The notes beneath the pieces are model-generated. The model was given only the letters and a program-made list of their open reading frames with translations, searched no databases and was not told the DNA's origin. Made by a program: the position numbers and the translations under genes. Of a stretch of 64,000 nt of DNA, positions 18,602 to 27,519 are shown in pieces; position 1 is the stretch's first letter; each line of letters opens with the position of its first letter. This DNA comes from JAWKRB01 sp041389885 (GTDB taxonomy: Bacteria > Myxococcota_A > Polyangia > Polyangiales > Ga0077539): the NCBI GenBank assembly GCA_041389885.1, contig JAWKRB010000030.1:31631-95630 (forward strand). Direction: 5' to 3'.

Positions 18602-19822
18602 CTAACCTGCGCCGCAGCCGGGGCAGCGCCCGATCTCCGCGGCGTACACGGCGCGGCAGTGCCCGCAGACCCGGCGGCCGAAGGCGGCGCGGGGGTCGAG
18701 CTGGAGCAGCTCGGGGTACAGCGTCGCGAGCTCCGCCGACGACATCCGGTCCGAAGGGCTGGCCGGGGACCACACGAGCTCGAGCGCGAGGAGGCGGTCG
18801 GGGCGCGCGGGCACGGCGTTCTGCAGCGCGTGCATGAGCGAGGGCAGGTCGACGGCGGTCGGCAGGTCGGGCAGCGCGCCGCGGGCCGCCACGAGCAGCG
18901 TGACGACGACGAGGCCGTCGCCCTCTTCAGCACGCGGTCGAATCGCGGGGCCCTGCACCCGCCTCGCGTTGTTGACCGTCTCGACGGTGTAGCGCGACCG
19001 CGCGCGCTCGGCGAGCTGCCCGAAGCGGGCCTGCGCCTGCGAGGGGTCTGCGGCGAAGGACTGAAACGCGCCGTAGCAGGCCGCGCCGTGGGCGCCGGTG
19101 AGCAGGTCGCGGGCGGCGCACGCGAGGGCGTAGAGCCCCGGCGGTGTAGAAGGGTCGGCGCTCGCGGCGAGCTGCGCGAAGCGCGCCTGGAGCTCGGCGC
19201 GGGCCGAGGCGTAGAACGCCACCGAGACCGAGCGGACCTCGACGCCGGGGTGGTCCGAGGGGTGAAGCGAGAGCGGGCGAGGCGGGGCCACGCCCGGCTG
19301 CGGGGGCGGACGTCGCGAAGTGCGCGCCCGTGGCTGCGTCGCGGCGAAGGTGAACGCGAGCCCCACCCCGAACACCAGCGCGCCCGCGAGGGCGCCGGCG
19401 CCCCAGCGGAGGGGACCTCGCTCTTCGCCGCTCGTCCAGGTGGGGGACGCGGCCCGCCGCTCGGCCTCGTCCGCGGTGCGGTCCTCGGCGCGCAGCGTGG
19501 GCTGACCCGGCGAGGCGGGGCCCCGTGGGCGCAGCCGCACGAAGACGCGCGGCGGCGGCGGAGCCGGAGGCTCGGGCGGCGCCGTGGGGGCCACCGCGGG
19601 AGGCGGCTCGGGCGTCGGGATGACCGGAAGCGCTGGCGGGGGTGGCGGGGGCGCGAAGCCGGGCGCGGTCCCCATCGGATCGCCCGTCGACGGCGCGGCG
19701 GCCGGCGGCGCGGCGCCCCAGTTCGAGCCCCCGACGCGGCCTCCCGTGTACTGCGCGCGCGCCCCGCGTGGAGCCAGCGCGAGCGCGAGGAGCAGTGAGG
19801 GGATCGAGAGCCGCGCGTTCAT
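18602..19822 (-). CDS. DUF1517-like secreted/membrane protein with C-terminal zinc ribbon
   Basis: 406 residues from ATG 19822. Order of parts: signal peptide (LSIPSLLLALALAPRGARA), the GGRVGGSNWG opening typical of DUF1517-like proteins, a Pro-rich stretch to about residue 95, one membrane helix (ALAGALVFGVGLAFTFAA, about 150-167), then a globular region with VEVRSVSVAFYASARAELQARFAQLAASADPSTPPGLYALACAARDLL. The last 30 residues carry CGHCRAVY...CPGCGAG, a Cys4 zinc-ribbon-like end. Function is unknown; membrane attachment is inferred. Confidence 0.66.
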   Translation of the reverse strand: MNARLSIPSLLLALALAPRGARAQYTGGRVGGSNWGAAPPAAAPSTGDPMGTAPGFAPPPPPPALPVIPTPEPPPAVAPTAPPEPPAPPPPRVFVRLRPRGPASPGQPTLRAEDRTADEAERRAASPTWTSGEERGPLRWGAGALAGALVFGVGLAFTFAATQPRARTSRRPPPQPGVAPPRPLSLHPSDHPGVEVRSVSVAFYASARAELQARFAQLAASADPSTPPGLYALACAARDLLTGAHGAACYGAFQSFAADPSQAQARFGQLAERARSRYTVETVNNARRVQGPAIRPRAEEGDGLVVVTLLVAARGALPDLPTAVDLPSLMHALQNAVPARPDRLLALELVWSPASPSDRMSSAELATLYPELLQLDPRAAFGRRVCGHCRAVYAAEIGRCPGCGAG

Positions 19823-19891
19823 GTCCCGACGGCACGGTAACACCCGCCGAGGGTGCTGCGCACCGAGGGTGAGGCGTGCGAGGATGGCGCG

Positions 19892-21055
19892 ATGGTTCGG
19901 GCGCTCGGCGGGATGATCAGCGCGACCCTGGGCGTGCTCGTCGCGCTGGTGGTCGCCGCGGCGACGGCGGATCGCCGGCAGGTCGAGCAGGGCGGCGTGA
20001 TCGACGCGCGAGATGTTCGCCGCGCGATGACCGCCGAGGGCGAGGTCGCGCGCCGCGCGGGGATGTCGCTCTCCGCCGAGGGTGAGGGCGCGCTCGCGCT
20101 CCGAGGCAGCCGGGGCGCGTGGTCGATGCCGCTGCGCGTGGGCGCGGGGGAGTGCGTCGCGGTGGTGGTCGGCATCTCCGGTCGCCAGCGGGTGCAGCAC
20201 GTGGGGCTGCAGCTCATGTCGCGGGCGCCCGACGTGGTCGCCGACGACGCGATGTCCCTCGGATCGAGCGGGGGCGGCCTCGTCGCGCACACGCAGTGGT
20301 GCGAGCGCGAGGCGGTCGAGCGGAGGGCCGTCGCCGTGGGCGAGGGGGTCGTGAGCGGCTCCCTGCGGAGCGCGGAGCACGCGCTGCGCTGGGCGGTCTA
20401 CCGGGGACCCTGGCGGGCCGTGGGCGGCCCCGCGGGCCTCACCCGCGGGAGGCTGCGACCCGAGTCCCTCGAGGCGCTCGGCGCGGACCTCGCGCTCCAG
20501 CAGGCCGAGGGCCTCGTGAACCCCTCGCGGCTGCTGGGGCCGATGATCCCGATCAGCATGGGGTACGCGAGGCTGCTGCCCTCCGACGCGGTGACCTACC
20601 GCGCGCTCGTTCAAGCCTCGACGATGAACGAGAACGCGCAGGTGAACCCCCGGGTCGACACCAGCCTCGTCACCTGGGCCCGGTGGAACACCGGCCTCCC
20701 GGTGAACTTCGCCACCGTGCGGCGCGAGTCTGGCGCCGACCTCTCCGCGGCGAACCACGACCCCGTCGTCGACCTCGGGCTGAACGACTTTCGGCGCGTG
20801 CTCGCCGTGATCGACCGCGGTCGCCTCGGCGTCGCCTGCGCCGAGGTCGCGCTCGTGCGCCACCGGCTGGGCTACCGCGCCGTGGTCGAGGCCCTCGACG
20901 CCGATGGCTCCCGTCACCCGCTCGACGCCGACCAGAACGTCGCCTTCGACGCGCGCTGCCCCGCCTCGGGGCCCACCGTCTACCTCGCGCCCGTGAGCGA
21001 CCACGACCCCTGGACGGTGGGGCTGCTGCGCACATCCGCGCCGGACGCGCCGTGA
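19892..21055 (+). CDS. Hypothetical protein with N-terminal membrane anchor
   Basis: 387 residues from ATG 19892. Residues 5-24 (LGGMISATLGVLVALVVAAA) form one hydrophobic helix; the remaining 360 residues are soluble, beta-rich and presumably periplasmic. I recognise no domain. Two Cys in the second half (near LGVACAEV and FDARCPAS) could pair. It is divergent from the DUF1517-like gene (69 bases between starts), so the two envelope proteins may share a control region. Confidence 0.7.
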   Translation: MVRALGGMISATLGVLVALVVAAATADRRQVEQGGVIDARDVRRAMTAEGEVARRAGMSLSAEGEGALALRGSRGAWSMPLRVGAGECVAVVVGISGRQRVQHVGLQLMSRAPDVVADDAMSLGSSGGGLVAHTQWCEREAVERRAVAVGEGVVSGSLRSAEHALRWAVYRGPWRAVGGPAGLTRGRLRPESLEALGADLALQQAEGLVNPSRLLGPMIPISMGYARLLPSDAVTYRALVQASTMNENAQVNPRVDTSLVTWARWNTGLPVNFATVRRESGADLSAANHDPVVDLGLNDFRRVLAVIDRGRLGVACAEVALVRHRLGYRAVVEALDADGSRHPLDADQNVAFDARCPASGPTVYLAPVSDHDPWTVGLLRTSAPDAP

Positions 21056-21060
21056 TGTGC

Positions 21061-21128
21061 TCCGCGCTGCGCGGATGCGGGAGGGAGTGACGAGTTCTGT
21101 CAGCCGACCCCGCAACGATGTCGCGGGG
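21061..21128 (+). terminator. Two short hairpins downstream of the preceding gene
   Basis: TCCGCGCTGCGCGGA (21061-21075) is a perfect 6-bp stem with a 3-base loop beginning six bases after the stop at 21055. A second stem, CCCCGC/GCGGGG, spans 21108-21128. Neither is followed by a T-run, as is common in very GC-rich genomes, so intrinsic termination is plausible but unproven. Confidence 0.4.
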
Positions 21129-21200
21129 GGCGCCGAGGGGGATGTGCGATGAGCCGCGAGAACGACTTATTTTCAAGCGTCTCGTGAGCTCGTGCGGGTT

Positions 21201-21214
21201 GGCGCGGCGAGTGC
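21201..21214 (+). promoter_or_regulatory. Candidate sigma-54 (RpoN) promoter of pilA
   Basis: TTGGCGC...TGCTT with GG at 21201-21202 and GC at 21213-21214, exactly ten bases apart as required for the -24/-12 elements. It lies 67 bases before the pilA start, giving a predicted leader near 55 bases. In Myxococcus and Pseudomonas pilA is driven by RpoN with PilR, which supports the call; the match to the -24 consensus is imperfect. Confidence 0.45.
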
Positions 21215-21280
21215 TTCTCGACCCCTCGAAGACAGCGCAGTCACGCCCCGGGGCGGAGCTTGCTGCGAGGAGAGCCAGGC

Positions 21281-21778
21281 ATGCGAACGCGACGAAGCAA
21301 CATGGGTTTCACGCTGATCGAGCTGATGATCGTGGTGGTGATCCTCGGGCTGCTCGCGGCGCTCGCGGTGCCGAGCTTCACCCGCTACGTGCGCCGCTCG
21401 GCCACCACCGAGGCGTCGACCAACGTGCAGCGGATCTACGCCGCGCAGTACACCTACAACGCCGAGATTCACGAGCGCGGCCTCTCGGGCAGCTTCGTGA
21501 ACGCGCCCGCGACCCCCGCCGCGGCGCCGACCGCGGCGAAGTACCCCGCCGACAGCAACCTCTGGAGCAGCCAGCCCACCTGGAGCGCCCTCGGCTTCGC
21601 CCTCGACTCGCGGCACTACTACCAGTACTCGTCGCCGGGCTCGAGCACGGGGTTCACCTCGATGGCTCAGGGCGACCTCGACGGCGACCGCGTGCGCTCG
21701 ACCTTCTATCGCACCGGCACGATCGTGAGCGGCGAGATCGTGGGCAGCGCCCTCATGATCCAGAGCGAGACCGAGTGA
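21281..21778 (+). CDS. pilA: Type IV major pilin (PilA-like prepilin)
   Basis: 165 residues. A short basic leader, MRTRRSNMG, is followed by FTLIELMIVVVILGLLAALA. This is the prepilin peptidase site (cleavage after Gly, N-methylated Phe, Glu at mature position 5) and the long N-terminal helix that packs the pilus core. The rest is a Tyr/Ser-rich globular head without the classical C-terminal disulfide pair. ATG 21281 has an AGGAGA site nine bases upstream, which decides the start. No other pil genes are nearby, so it could alternatively be a minor pilin; length and single-gene context favour a major or accessory PilA. Confidence 0.85.
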   Translation: MRTRRSNMGFTLIELMIVVVILGLLAALAVPSFTRYVRRSATTEASTNVQRIYAAQYTYNAEIHERGLSGSFVNAPATPAAAPTAAKYPADSNLWSSQPTWSALGFALDSRHYYQYSSPGSSTGFTSMAQGDLDGDRVRSTFYRTGTIVSGEIVGSALMIQSETE

Positions 21779-21781
21779 CGC

Positions 21782-22957
21782 TCACCCGTCGCCGACGACC
21801 TCGGCGAGGATCCGCAGGCCCTCCGCGAAGTCACCCTCGGGGGTGAGCAGGCTCAGCACGAGCCAGGCCTCCTCGGCGAAGTCATAGAACCAACCCGGCT
21901 GCGCCAGCACGCCCGCGTCGAGCAGCGCGAGCGACCACGCCTCCTCGCTGCGGGTTCGCGGGAGTTGAAGGGTCGCGTACCAGCCCCCTTCGGCGTGGCC
22001 CTGGGTGATCGGCGAGCCCCCGCTCAGCGCCTCGGCGAGGCGAGCGCGGTTCGCCTCGACGCGCGCGAGCACGCGGGCCTGGGGCGCGCGCCGGGCGTCG
22101 AGGAGGGGCGCCGCCGCGTGCTGCGCCGAGGCGCTCACCGAGAGGTAGCAGTCGGCGATGAGCTCGAGCCTCGCGAGGGCCTCGGCGCGGGCGTCGGGGG
22201 GGCCGCTGACCACGATCCAGCCCAGCTTGACCTGAGGGGCGGCGACGACCTTGCTGAGCCCGCTGAGCGTGAAGGTGAGCGCGTCGCGCACCGCCGCGAA
22301 GGAGCCCGCGCGCCGCGGGTCGTCGCGCCACGCGAAGTCGAGAAAGACCTCGTCGGCGACGATCGCGAGGCGGTGCTCGGCGGCGAGCTCGACGAGGGCG
22401 GCTCGCTCGTCGCGCCGCACGAAGGTGCCGGTGGGGTTGTTGGGGTGCACCACGCAGAGCGCGCGGGTTCGCGGCGTGCGCGCGGCGCGCAGCGCGTCGA
22501 GGTCGAGGGCCCAGCCCGCGTCACGCTCGAGCGCGAAGGCGTCGAGGCGCACGCCCTCGAGGCGCGCGAGGTCTTCGAAGAGCGGGTACGACGGCTTCGC
22601 GACGAGCGCCCGGTCGCCCGGGTCGCACAGGAGCTTGAAGAGCCATCCGTAGGCCTCGCTCGTGCTCGCGGTGAGCACGACCTGCGCGGGGTCGACCTCG
22701 ACCCCGTGGGCGGCGTAGTACCTCGCGACGGCGTGGCGCGCCGTGGGCGAGCCCAGCGGCTCGGCGTCGTAGCGCCGGGTGCCTGGCGCCGCGAGCTGCG
22801 CGAGGGCCTCCGCGGTGCCGAGGTCGTCGAGCGCGGTGGTGGGGTTCGAGGTCGTGAGGTCGAGGGTGGGCAGCCCCAGGGCGCGGCGCCGCGCGAGGGC
22901 GCTCGCGAGGGCGTTGGGCGCTCGCGCCCAGCCGGTGCGGGCCGAGAGGGGGCTCAC
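21782..22957 (-). CDS. PLP-dependent aminotransferase class I/II
   Basis: 391 residues from GTG 22957, which overlaps the TGA of the upstream ligase gene. Fold-type I features: LTASTSEAYGWLFKLLCDPGD, a VVHPNNPTGTFV motif (Asn contacting PLP), IVADEVFLDFAW (Asp/Tyr region) and the Schiff-base Lys in TLSGLSKVVAAPQVKLGW; a C-terminal Arg in the GLRILAEV region may bind the substrate carboxylate. The donor/acceptor pair cannot be assigned. Coupling to an acyl-CoA ligase suggests co-expression in a small pathway. Confidence 0.85.
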   Translation of the reverse strand: MSPLSARTGWARAPNALASALARRRALGLPTLDLTTSNPTTALDDLGTAEALAQLAAPGTRRYDAEPLGSPTARHAVARYYAAHGVEVDPAQVVLTASTSEAYGWLFKLLCDPGDRALVAKPSYPLFEDLARLEGVRLDAFALERDAGWALDLDALRAARTPRTRALCVVHPNNPTGTFVRRDERAALVELAAEHRLAIVADEVFLDFAWRDDPRRAGSFAAVRDALTFTLSGLSKVVAAPQVKLGWIVVSGPPDARAEALARLELIADCYLSVSASAQHAAAPLLDARRAPQARVLARVEANRARLAEALSGGSPITQGHAEGGWYATLQLPRTRSEEAWSLALLDAGVLAQPGWFYDFAEEAWLVLSLLTPEGDFAEGLRILAEVVGDG

Positions 22958-24378
22958 GCCGACCCCAGCAGAGCCTTCATGACCTTGCCCATCGCGTTGC
23001 GCGGCAGGGCGTCGAGCGTGTGCACGGCTCGCGGGCGCTTGTGCCAGGCGATGAGCGACGCGACGTGCTCGGGGAGCGAGGCCGGGTCGCAGGGGACCTC
23101 GGGGCGCAGCACCACCCAGGCCTCGATGCGCTCGCCGAGGTCGTCGTCGGCCACGGCCTTCACCGCGGCCTCGCGCACCGCGGGGTGCTCGAGGAGGGCG
23201 GCCTCGACCTCGCCGGCGCCGACCTTGAAGCCACCGGTCTTGATGAGGTCCGTCGCGCGGCGGCCGACGATGCGCAGGGCGCCGTCGGGGGCCTGCGTCG
23301 CGAGGTCGCCGGTGTAGAACCAGCCGTCGGCGTCGGTGGCGGCCGCGGTGGCGTCGGGGCGGTTGAGGTACCCCGCGAAGACGTTGGGGCCCTTCACGGT
23401 CACCTCGCCCAGGGTCTGGTCGTCGCGGTCTTCGAGGGGCGCCCGCGCGTCGTCGACGAGGCGGAGCGAGACGCCCTCGAGGGCCGCGCCGACGTAGCCG
23501 GGCCTCGCGCCCTCGGAGGCGCGCACCCCGGCGTTGATCAGGGTCTCGGTGAGGCCGTACCGCTCCAGCACCCCGCGCCCCGTGAGCCGCTGGATGCGCG
23601 CGTGCTCGCGCTGCGGGAGCGGCGCCGAGCCCGACACCAGCACGCGGGCGCGGGCCAGGGCCTGGCGGGTGGAGGGGGCGTGGTCCATGTGCTCCCCGAG
23701 GCGGTGGTACATGGTGGGCACGGCGAAGAGCATCGTGGCGTCGGCCATCGCCTCGGTCACCGCGTCGGGGTCGAAGCGCGGGAGCACGCGCACTCGCGCG
23801 CCCCGGCGGAGCGGACCGAAGAGCCCCAGCGCGAGGCCGTGCACGTGAAACAGCGGGAGCGCGTGGAGGAGGGCGTCGTCGGCGGTCCACCCCCAGGCGG
23901 AGCCGAGGGCGTCGAGGTTGCTCGCGACGTTTCGTCGCGTGAGCACGGCGCCCTTGGGCGCGCCGGTGGTGCCCGAGGTGTAGAGCACGAGCGCGGGGAG
24001 CGCGTCGTCGTCGAGGGCGGTGACGCGCGCGGGGGCCTCGTCTCCCAGCGGCATCGAGGGCGCGGCCAGGGTCGACGGCGCGCCGACGACCACCGCGGGC
24101 GCCGCGTCGGCGAGCACGTGCGCCAGCTCGCGGGCGCCCATGGAGGGGTTGAGGGGCACCGAGGCGAGGCCCCCGAGGGCGTGGGCGACCAGCGAGATCG
24201 CGCTCTGCATCGACCCGTCGGCCCAGACGCCCACCCGCGCGCCGCGGGTCACGCCCCGCGCGGCGAGGGCGCCGAGGTGGCGCCGGGCCGCGTCGAGGAG
24301 CGCGACGCCCGACAGCGCGTCGTCGCCTACGCGGAGGGTCAAGCCGGGGCGCAGGAGGTGTTCTGGCGTGAGCGGCAT
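22954..24378 (-). CDS. AMP-forming acyl-CoA synthetase, malonyl-CoA ligase (MatB)-like
   Basis: 474 residues, compact for the ANL superfamily. Motifs: LYTSGTTGAPKGAVLTRRN (P-loop), HALPLFHVHGL, ERYGLTETL (A5), DGWFYTGDLA (A7), IVGRRATDLIKTGGFKV (A8) and the catalytic Lys in PRNAMGKVMK (A10). Overall length and the DDALLHALPLFHVHGL block are closest to MatB-type malonate-CoA ligases, but a different small acid is possible. ATG 24378 is chosen. It is translationally coupled to the aminotransferase. Confidence 0.83.
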   Translation of the reverse strand: MPLTPEHLLRPGLTLRVGDDALSGVALLDAARRHLGALAARGVTRGARVGVWADGSMQSAISLVAHALGGLASVPLNPSMGARELAHVLADAAPAVVVGAPSTLAAPSMPLGDEAPARVTALDDDALPALVLYTSGTTGAPKGAVLTRRNVASNLDALGSAWGWTADDALLHALPLFHVHGLALGLFGPLRRGARVRVLPRFDPDAVTEAMADATMLFAVPTMYHRLGEHMDHAPSTRQALARARVLVSGSAPLPQREHARIQRLTGRGVLERYGLTETLINAGVRASEGARPGYVGAALEGVSLRLVDDARAPLEDRDDQTLGEVTVKGPNVFAGYLNRPDATAAATDADGWFYTGDLATQAPDGALRIVGRRATDLIKTGGFKVGAGEVEAALLEHPAVREAAVKAVADDDLGERIEAWVVLRPEVPCDPASLPEHVASLIAWHKRPRAVHTLDALPRNAMGKVMKALLGSA

Positions 24379-24459
24379 CGACGCGATCAGTACCCAGATC
24401 CGCCGCCGGAGGGAACTGGTGTATCCTCCCGGCCCGAACCACAAGGAGCAGCGAGGGCG

Positions 24460-24927
24460 ATGCCGAAGTTTCACCACAAGCACAAGCAATACGCGTCGAT
24501 CGCGACGCGAGAGACGCGCACCGAGCCCTCCTCCCAGGCCCTGGCGGCGCTGGTCGAGACCATGATCATCGCCGCCTGCATCGACGGCATGCTCGAGCCC
24601 GGCGAGCTCGACTCCCTCGCGCTGCAGATCCTCGCGACGCCGGGCTTCAACCACCTCGACCGGCACAGCATCGGCCCCATGATCGAAGAGATCGTGACGC
24701 GCATCGCCGAGGAGGGCATCGGCGAGCGGGTGAAGGCCATCGCCGCGGCCATCGGCTCCGACGACCGCACCCGCGAGGAGTGCTTCGCCCTCGCCACGCT
24801 CTTCGTGCTCTACGACGGCGAGGTAGGCGACGAGGAGCAGGAGTTCCTCGAGGCGCTGCAGTCCGCGCTGCACCTCTCCGACGAGCGCGCCTCGCACATC
24901 TCGTCGCTCCTCGCCGACTCTGACTGA
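24460..24927 (+). CDS. TerB-like tellurite-resistance family protein
   Basis: 155 residues, all helical. The core pattern ALVETMIIAACIDGMLEPGELDSLALQIL ... ECFALATLFVLYDGEVGDEEQEFLEALQSAL shows the duplicated acidic EF-like helices of the TerB family, thought to bind metal ions near the membrane. ATG 24460 has AAGGAG upstream. No other ter genes occur nearby, so the name reflects fold rather than tellurite resistance. Confidence 0.75.
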   Translation: MPKFHHKHKQYASIATRETRTEPSSQALAALVETMIIAACIDGMLEPGELDSLALQILATPGFNHLDRHSIGPMIEEIVTRIAEEGIGERVKAIAAAIGSDDRTREECFALATLFVLYDGEVGDEEQEFLEALQSALHLSDERASHISSLLADSD

Positions 24928-25063
24928 CACACCCCGTCACGCGTCAAACGCGTTGCGTCACAGCGCTTTCGACGCGCTGCATCGTTTCGCCGCCCGCTTG
25001 CCTCCGCCTTCGAACGGGCGTAGTCCGAGGGGAGTGAGCCCTGCGATCGAAGGGGGTGGAGCG

Positions 25064-25657
25064 ATGAACGTCCTGATCACCGAGCGCCTCGAACTGGTCC
25101 CGATCACCCTCGAGGTGGTCGAGGCGGTGTTCCGCAACGATCGAGGCGCGGTCGAGGCCATGACCGGCGCGCAGGTCCCTGAGAAGTGGCCCGGGCGAAC
25201 GCTCGTCGAGCGGGCCTTCAGCGCCGACCTCGCGTGCATCCGCGCCGACCCCGCCACGCGCCTCTGGGGCGACCGGCTGATGATCTCACGGCCCTGCGAA
25301 GGCGTCGGCCGTCGGGTGGTGGGCAGCGTGGTCTTTCACGGCGCGCCCGACGCGGAGGGCGTCGTCGAGGTGGGCTACGGCGTCGAGCAGGGCTCGCAGG
25401 GCCGGGGCTACGGCTCAGAGGCCACGCTCGCGGCGGTGCGCTGGGCGCTCGCGCAGCCCGAGGTGCGCGTGGTCACCGCGGCCACCTTCACCTGGCACAC
25501 GGCGTCGGTGAAGATCCTGCGGCGCGCGGGGCTGAGCCCCTGCGGCTGGCGCGAGCACGAGCTGCTCGGGGAGATGCAGCTCTTCGAGCGCCGCGTCGAT
25601 CGGATGCCGTCGACGGTCGCCGCGGGCGCCGCGCCTCGCCTCGCCGCGGCGCGCTGA
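25064..25657 (+). CDS. GNAT-family N-acetyltransferase
   Basis: 197 residues. MNVLITERLELVPIT is the usual opening of RimJ/RimL-type GNATs. The acetyl-CoA loop is GYGVEQGSQGRGYGSEA, followed by ALRWAL-like and VVTAATFTWHTASVKILRRAGL, the conserved Asn/His...S..(V/L)L...GF segment. The probable acceptor is an amino group of a small molecule or protein N-terminus; the identity is not visible. The gene ends three bases from the convergent fadD-like stop. Confidence 0.85.
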   Translation: MNVLITERLELVPITLEVVEAVFRNDRGAVEAMTGAQVPEKWPGRTLVERAFSADLACIRADPATRLWGDRLMISRPCEGVGRRVVGSVVFHGAPDAEGVVEVGYGVEQGSQGRGYGSEATLAAVRWALAQPEVRVVTAATFTWHTASVKILRRAGLSPCGWREHELLGEMQLFERRVDRMPSTVAAGAAPRLAAAR

Positions 25658-25660
25658 GGG

Positions 25661-27475
25661 TCAGTCGGCCGAGGGCTTGTCGCCGGCGTAGAAGCCGTCG
25701 AGCACGGCCTGGTTGCGCCGCTCGATCTCCTTGCGCTTCATCTTCAGCGAGGGCGTGAGCTCGCCCGACTCGACCGAGAAATCCGCCTGGAGGATCGAGA
25801 ACTTCTTGATCGACTCGTAGCGCGCGAGGGTCGCGTTGAGCTGGTCGACGGCGGACTGGATGCTCGCCCGCACCGCGGCGTGCTGCGTGAGCTTCGCGAC
25901 GTCGGTCTCGGCGATGCCCTGCGCGGCGGCCCAGCCCTTGAGCGCGTCGGGGTCGAGGGTCACCAGCGCGGTGCAGAAGTTTCGGTTGTTGCCGTGCACC
26001 AGCACCTGCGAGAGCAGCGGCGAGAGGGCCTTGAGTCGACCCTCGAGGTTCGACGGCGCGACGTACTTGCCGCCGCTGGTCTTGATGAGCTCCTTCTTGC
26101 GGTCGGTGATGCGCAAGAAGCCGTCGTCTTCGACCACGCCGATGTCGCCGGTGTGCAGGTAGCCCTCGGCGTCGAGGGCCTCGGCGGTCTGCTCAGCGAG
26201 GTTGTGGTAGCCGCGCATGATGCCGGGGCCCTTGATGAGGATCTCGCCGTCCTCCGCGAGCTTCACCGTGGTGCCGGGCATGGGCAGCCCCACGGTGCCG
26301 AGGCGGTAATTGCCCGGGCGGTTGACGAAGGTGGCGGCGCTCGACTCGGTGAGCCCGTAGCCCTCGAGGATGATCACCCCCGCGGCGTGAAAGAAGTCGG
26401 CCACCTCGCGGCTGAGCGGCGCGCTGCCCGAGACGAAGTATTTGAGGTTGCCGCCGAAGCGCGCGTGCAGCTTCGAGAACACCAGCTTCGTCGCGATGTC
26501 GTACTTGAACTCGAGGAGCCCCGAGAGCGTGCCGCCGCCCTGGATCACCTTCGACGCCTCGCGCCCGACCCCGACGGCCCACTGAAAGATCTTCCACTTC
26601 AGCCCGCCGGCGTCCTTCGCGCCGCCCACGACCTTGGCGTGGACCTTCTCGAAGATCCTCGGCACCGCGGCGACGAAGGTGGGCCTCACCGCGGCCATGC
26701 CCTCGAGGATCTTGTCGACGCGTCCGTCGATGCCGGTGCTGAACCCGATGCGGACCTGCGCGCACTCGAGCACCTTGCCGAAGCTGTGCGCGAGGGGCAG
26801 CCAGAGGTACTGCACGTCGTCTTCTTTGAGCAGCCCGAGCTCGCGAATGGCCTCGCCCTCGTAGACCCAGTTCGCGTGGGTGAGCTCGACGCCCTTGGGG
26901 CGGCCGGTGGTGCCCGAGGTGTAGATCAGCGTGGCGAGGCTCTCGGCGCGCACGCCGCGCGCGACGCGCTCGTAGTCGTCGGGGGACGCGGCGTCGTGAG
27001 CGCGGCCCTTCTCGAGCAGCTCGCTCCACGAGATGGCCCAGCCGTCGTAGCCCCCCTCGCCGTCGATCACCACGACCTGGCGGAGGGAGGGGAGCTGGTC
27101 GCGCACCGAGGCGATCTTGTCGAGCTGCTTCTTGTCCTCGACGAAGAGGACCACCGAGCGGGAGTCGTTGAGGATGTACGCGCAGTCGTCGGCGAGGGTG
27201 GCGGTGTACACCGTGGTGGTGGCGCCGGCGGCGCACATCACCGCGAGGTCGGCGAGGACCCACTCGAGGCGGGTGGTGCACAGGATGCCCACGCGCTGCT
27301 CGTCTTCGAGGCCGAGGGCGCGGAGGCCCGAGGCGAGGGCGCGCACCTGCTCGCCGACCTCCTTCCAGGTCATCGACTTCCAGCCGTCGCCGCGGGGGAA
27401 CTGAAACGCCTCGCGCGAGGGCGTGTCGCCGACCCGGAACAGGAACATCTCTGCGACCGACTTGAACTCCGGCAT
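25661..27475 (-). CDS. Long-chain acyl-CoA synthetase (FadD15-like)
   Basis: 604 residues. It activates fatty acids to acyl-CoA through an acyl-AMP. Motifs: TLIYTSGTTGRPKGVELTH, WLPLAHSFGKVLE, ILEGYGLTESSAATFVN, GYLHTGDIGVVEDDGFLRITDRKKELIKTSGGKYVAP and the C-terminal SLKMKRKEIERR. The last two blocks are typical of the FadD15/ACSL branch for long chains. Its single-gene context does not reveal a specific pathway. Confidence 0.9.
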   Translation of the reverse strand: MPEFKSVAEMFLFRVGDTPSREAFQFPRGDGWKSMTWKEVGEQVRALASGLRALGLEDEQRVGILCTTRLEWVLADLAVMCAAGATTTVYTATLADDCAYILNDSRSVVLFVEDKKQLDKIASVRDQLPSLRQVVVIDGEGGYDGWAISWSELLEKGRAHDAASPDDYERVARGVRAESLATLIYTSGTTGRPKGVELTHANWVYEGEAIRELGLLKEDDVQYLWLPLAHSFGKVLECAQVRIGFSTGIDGRVDKILEGMAAVRPTFVAAVPRIFEKVHAKVVGGAKDAGGLKWKIFQWAVGVGREASKVIQGGGTLSGLLEFKYDIATKLVFSKLHARFGGNLKYFVSGSAPLSREVADFFHAAGVIILEGYGLTESSAATFVNRPGNYRLGTVGLPMPGTTVKLAEDGEILIKGPGIMRGYHNLAEQTAEALDAEGYLHTGDIGVVEDDGFLRITDRKKELIKTSGGKYVAPSNLEGRLKALSPLLSQVLVHGNNRNFCTALVTLDPDALKGWAAAQGIAETDVAKLTQHAAVRASIQSAVDQLNATLARYESIKKFSILQADFSVESGELTPSLKMKRKEIERRNQAVLDGFYAGDKPSAD

Positions 27476-27519
27476 AGGTCGCGGAGGCTATCACGAGCGC
27501 CGCCGCGAACGTGCTAGAG

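Noticed and set aside
24928..25063. Repeated ACGCGT and CGCGTC words upstream of the GNAT gene as an operator
   Set aside because: Short GC words recur by chance in such DNA; no clear dyad with correct spacing.
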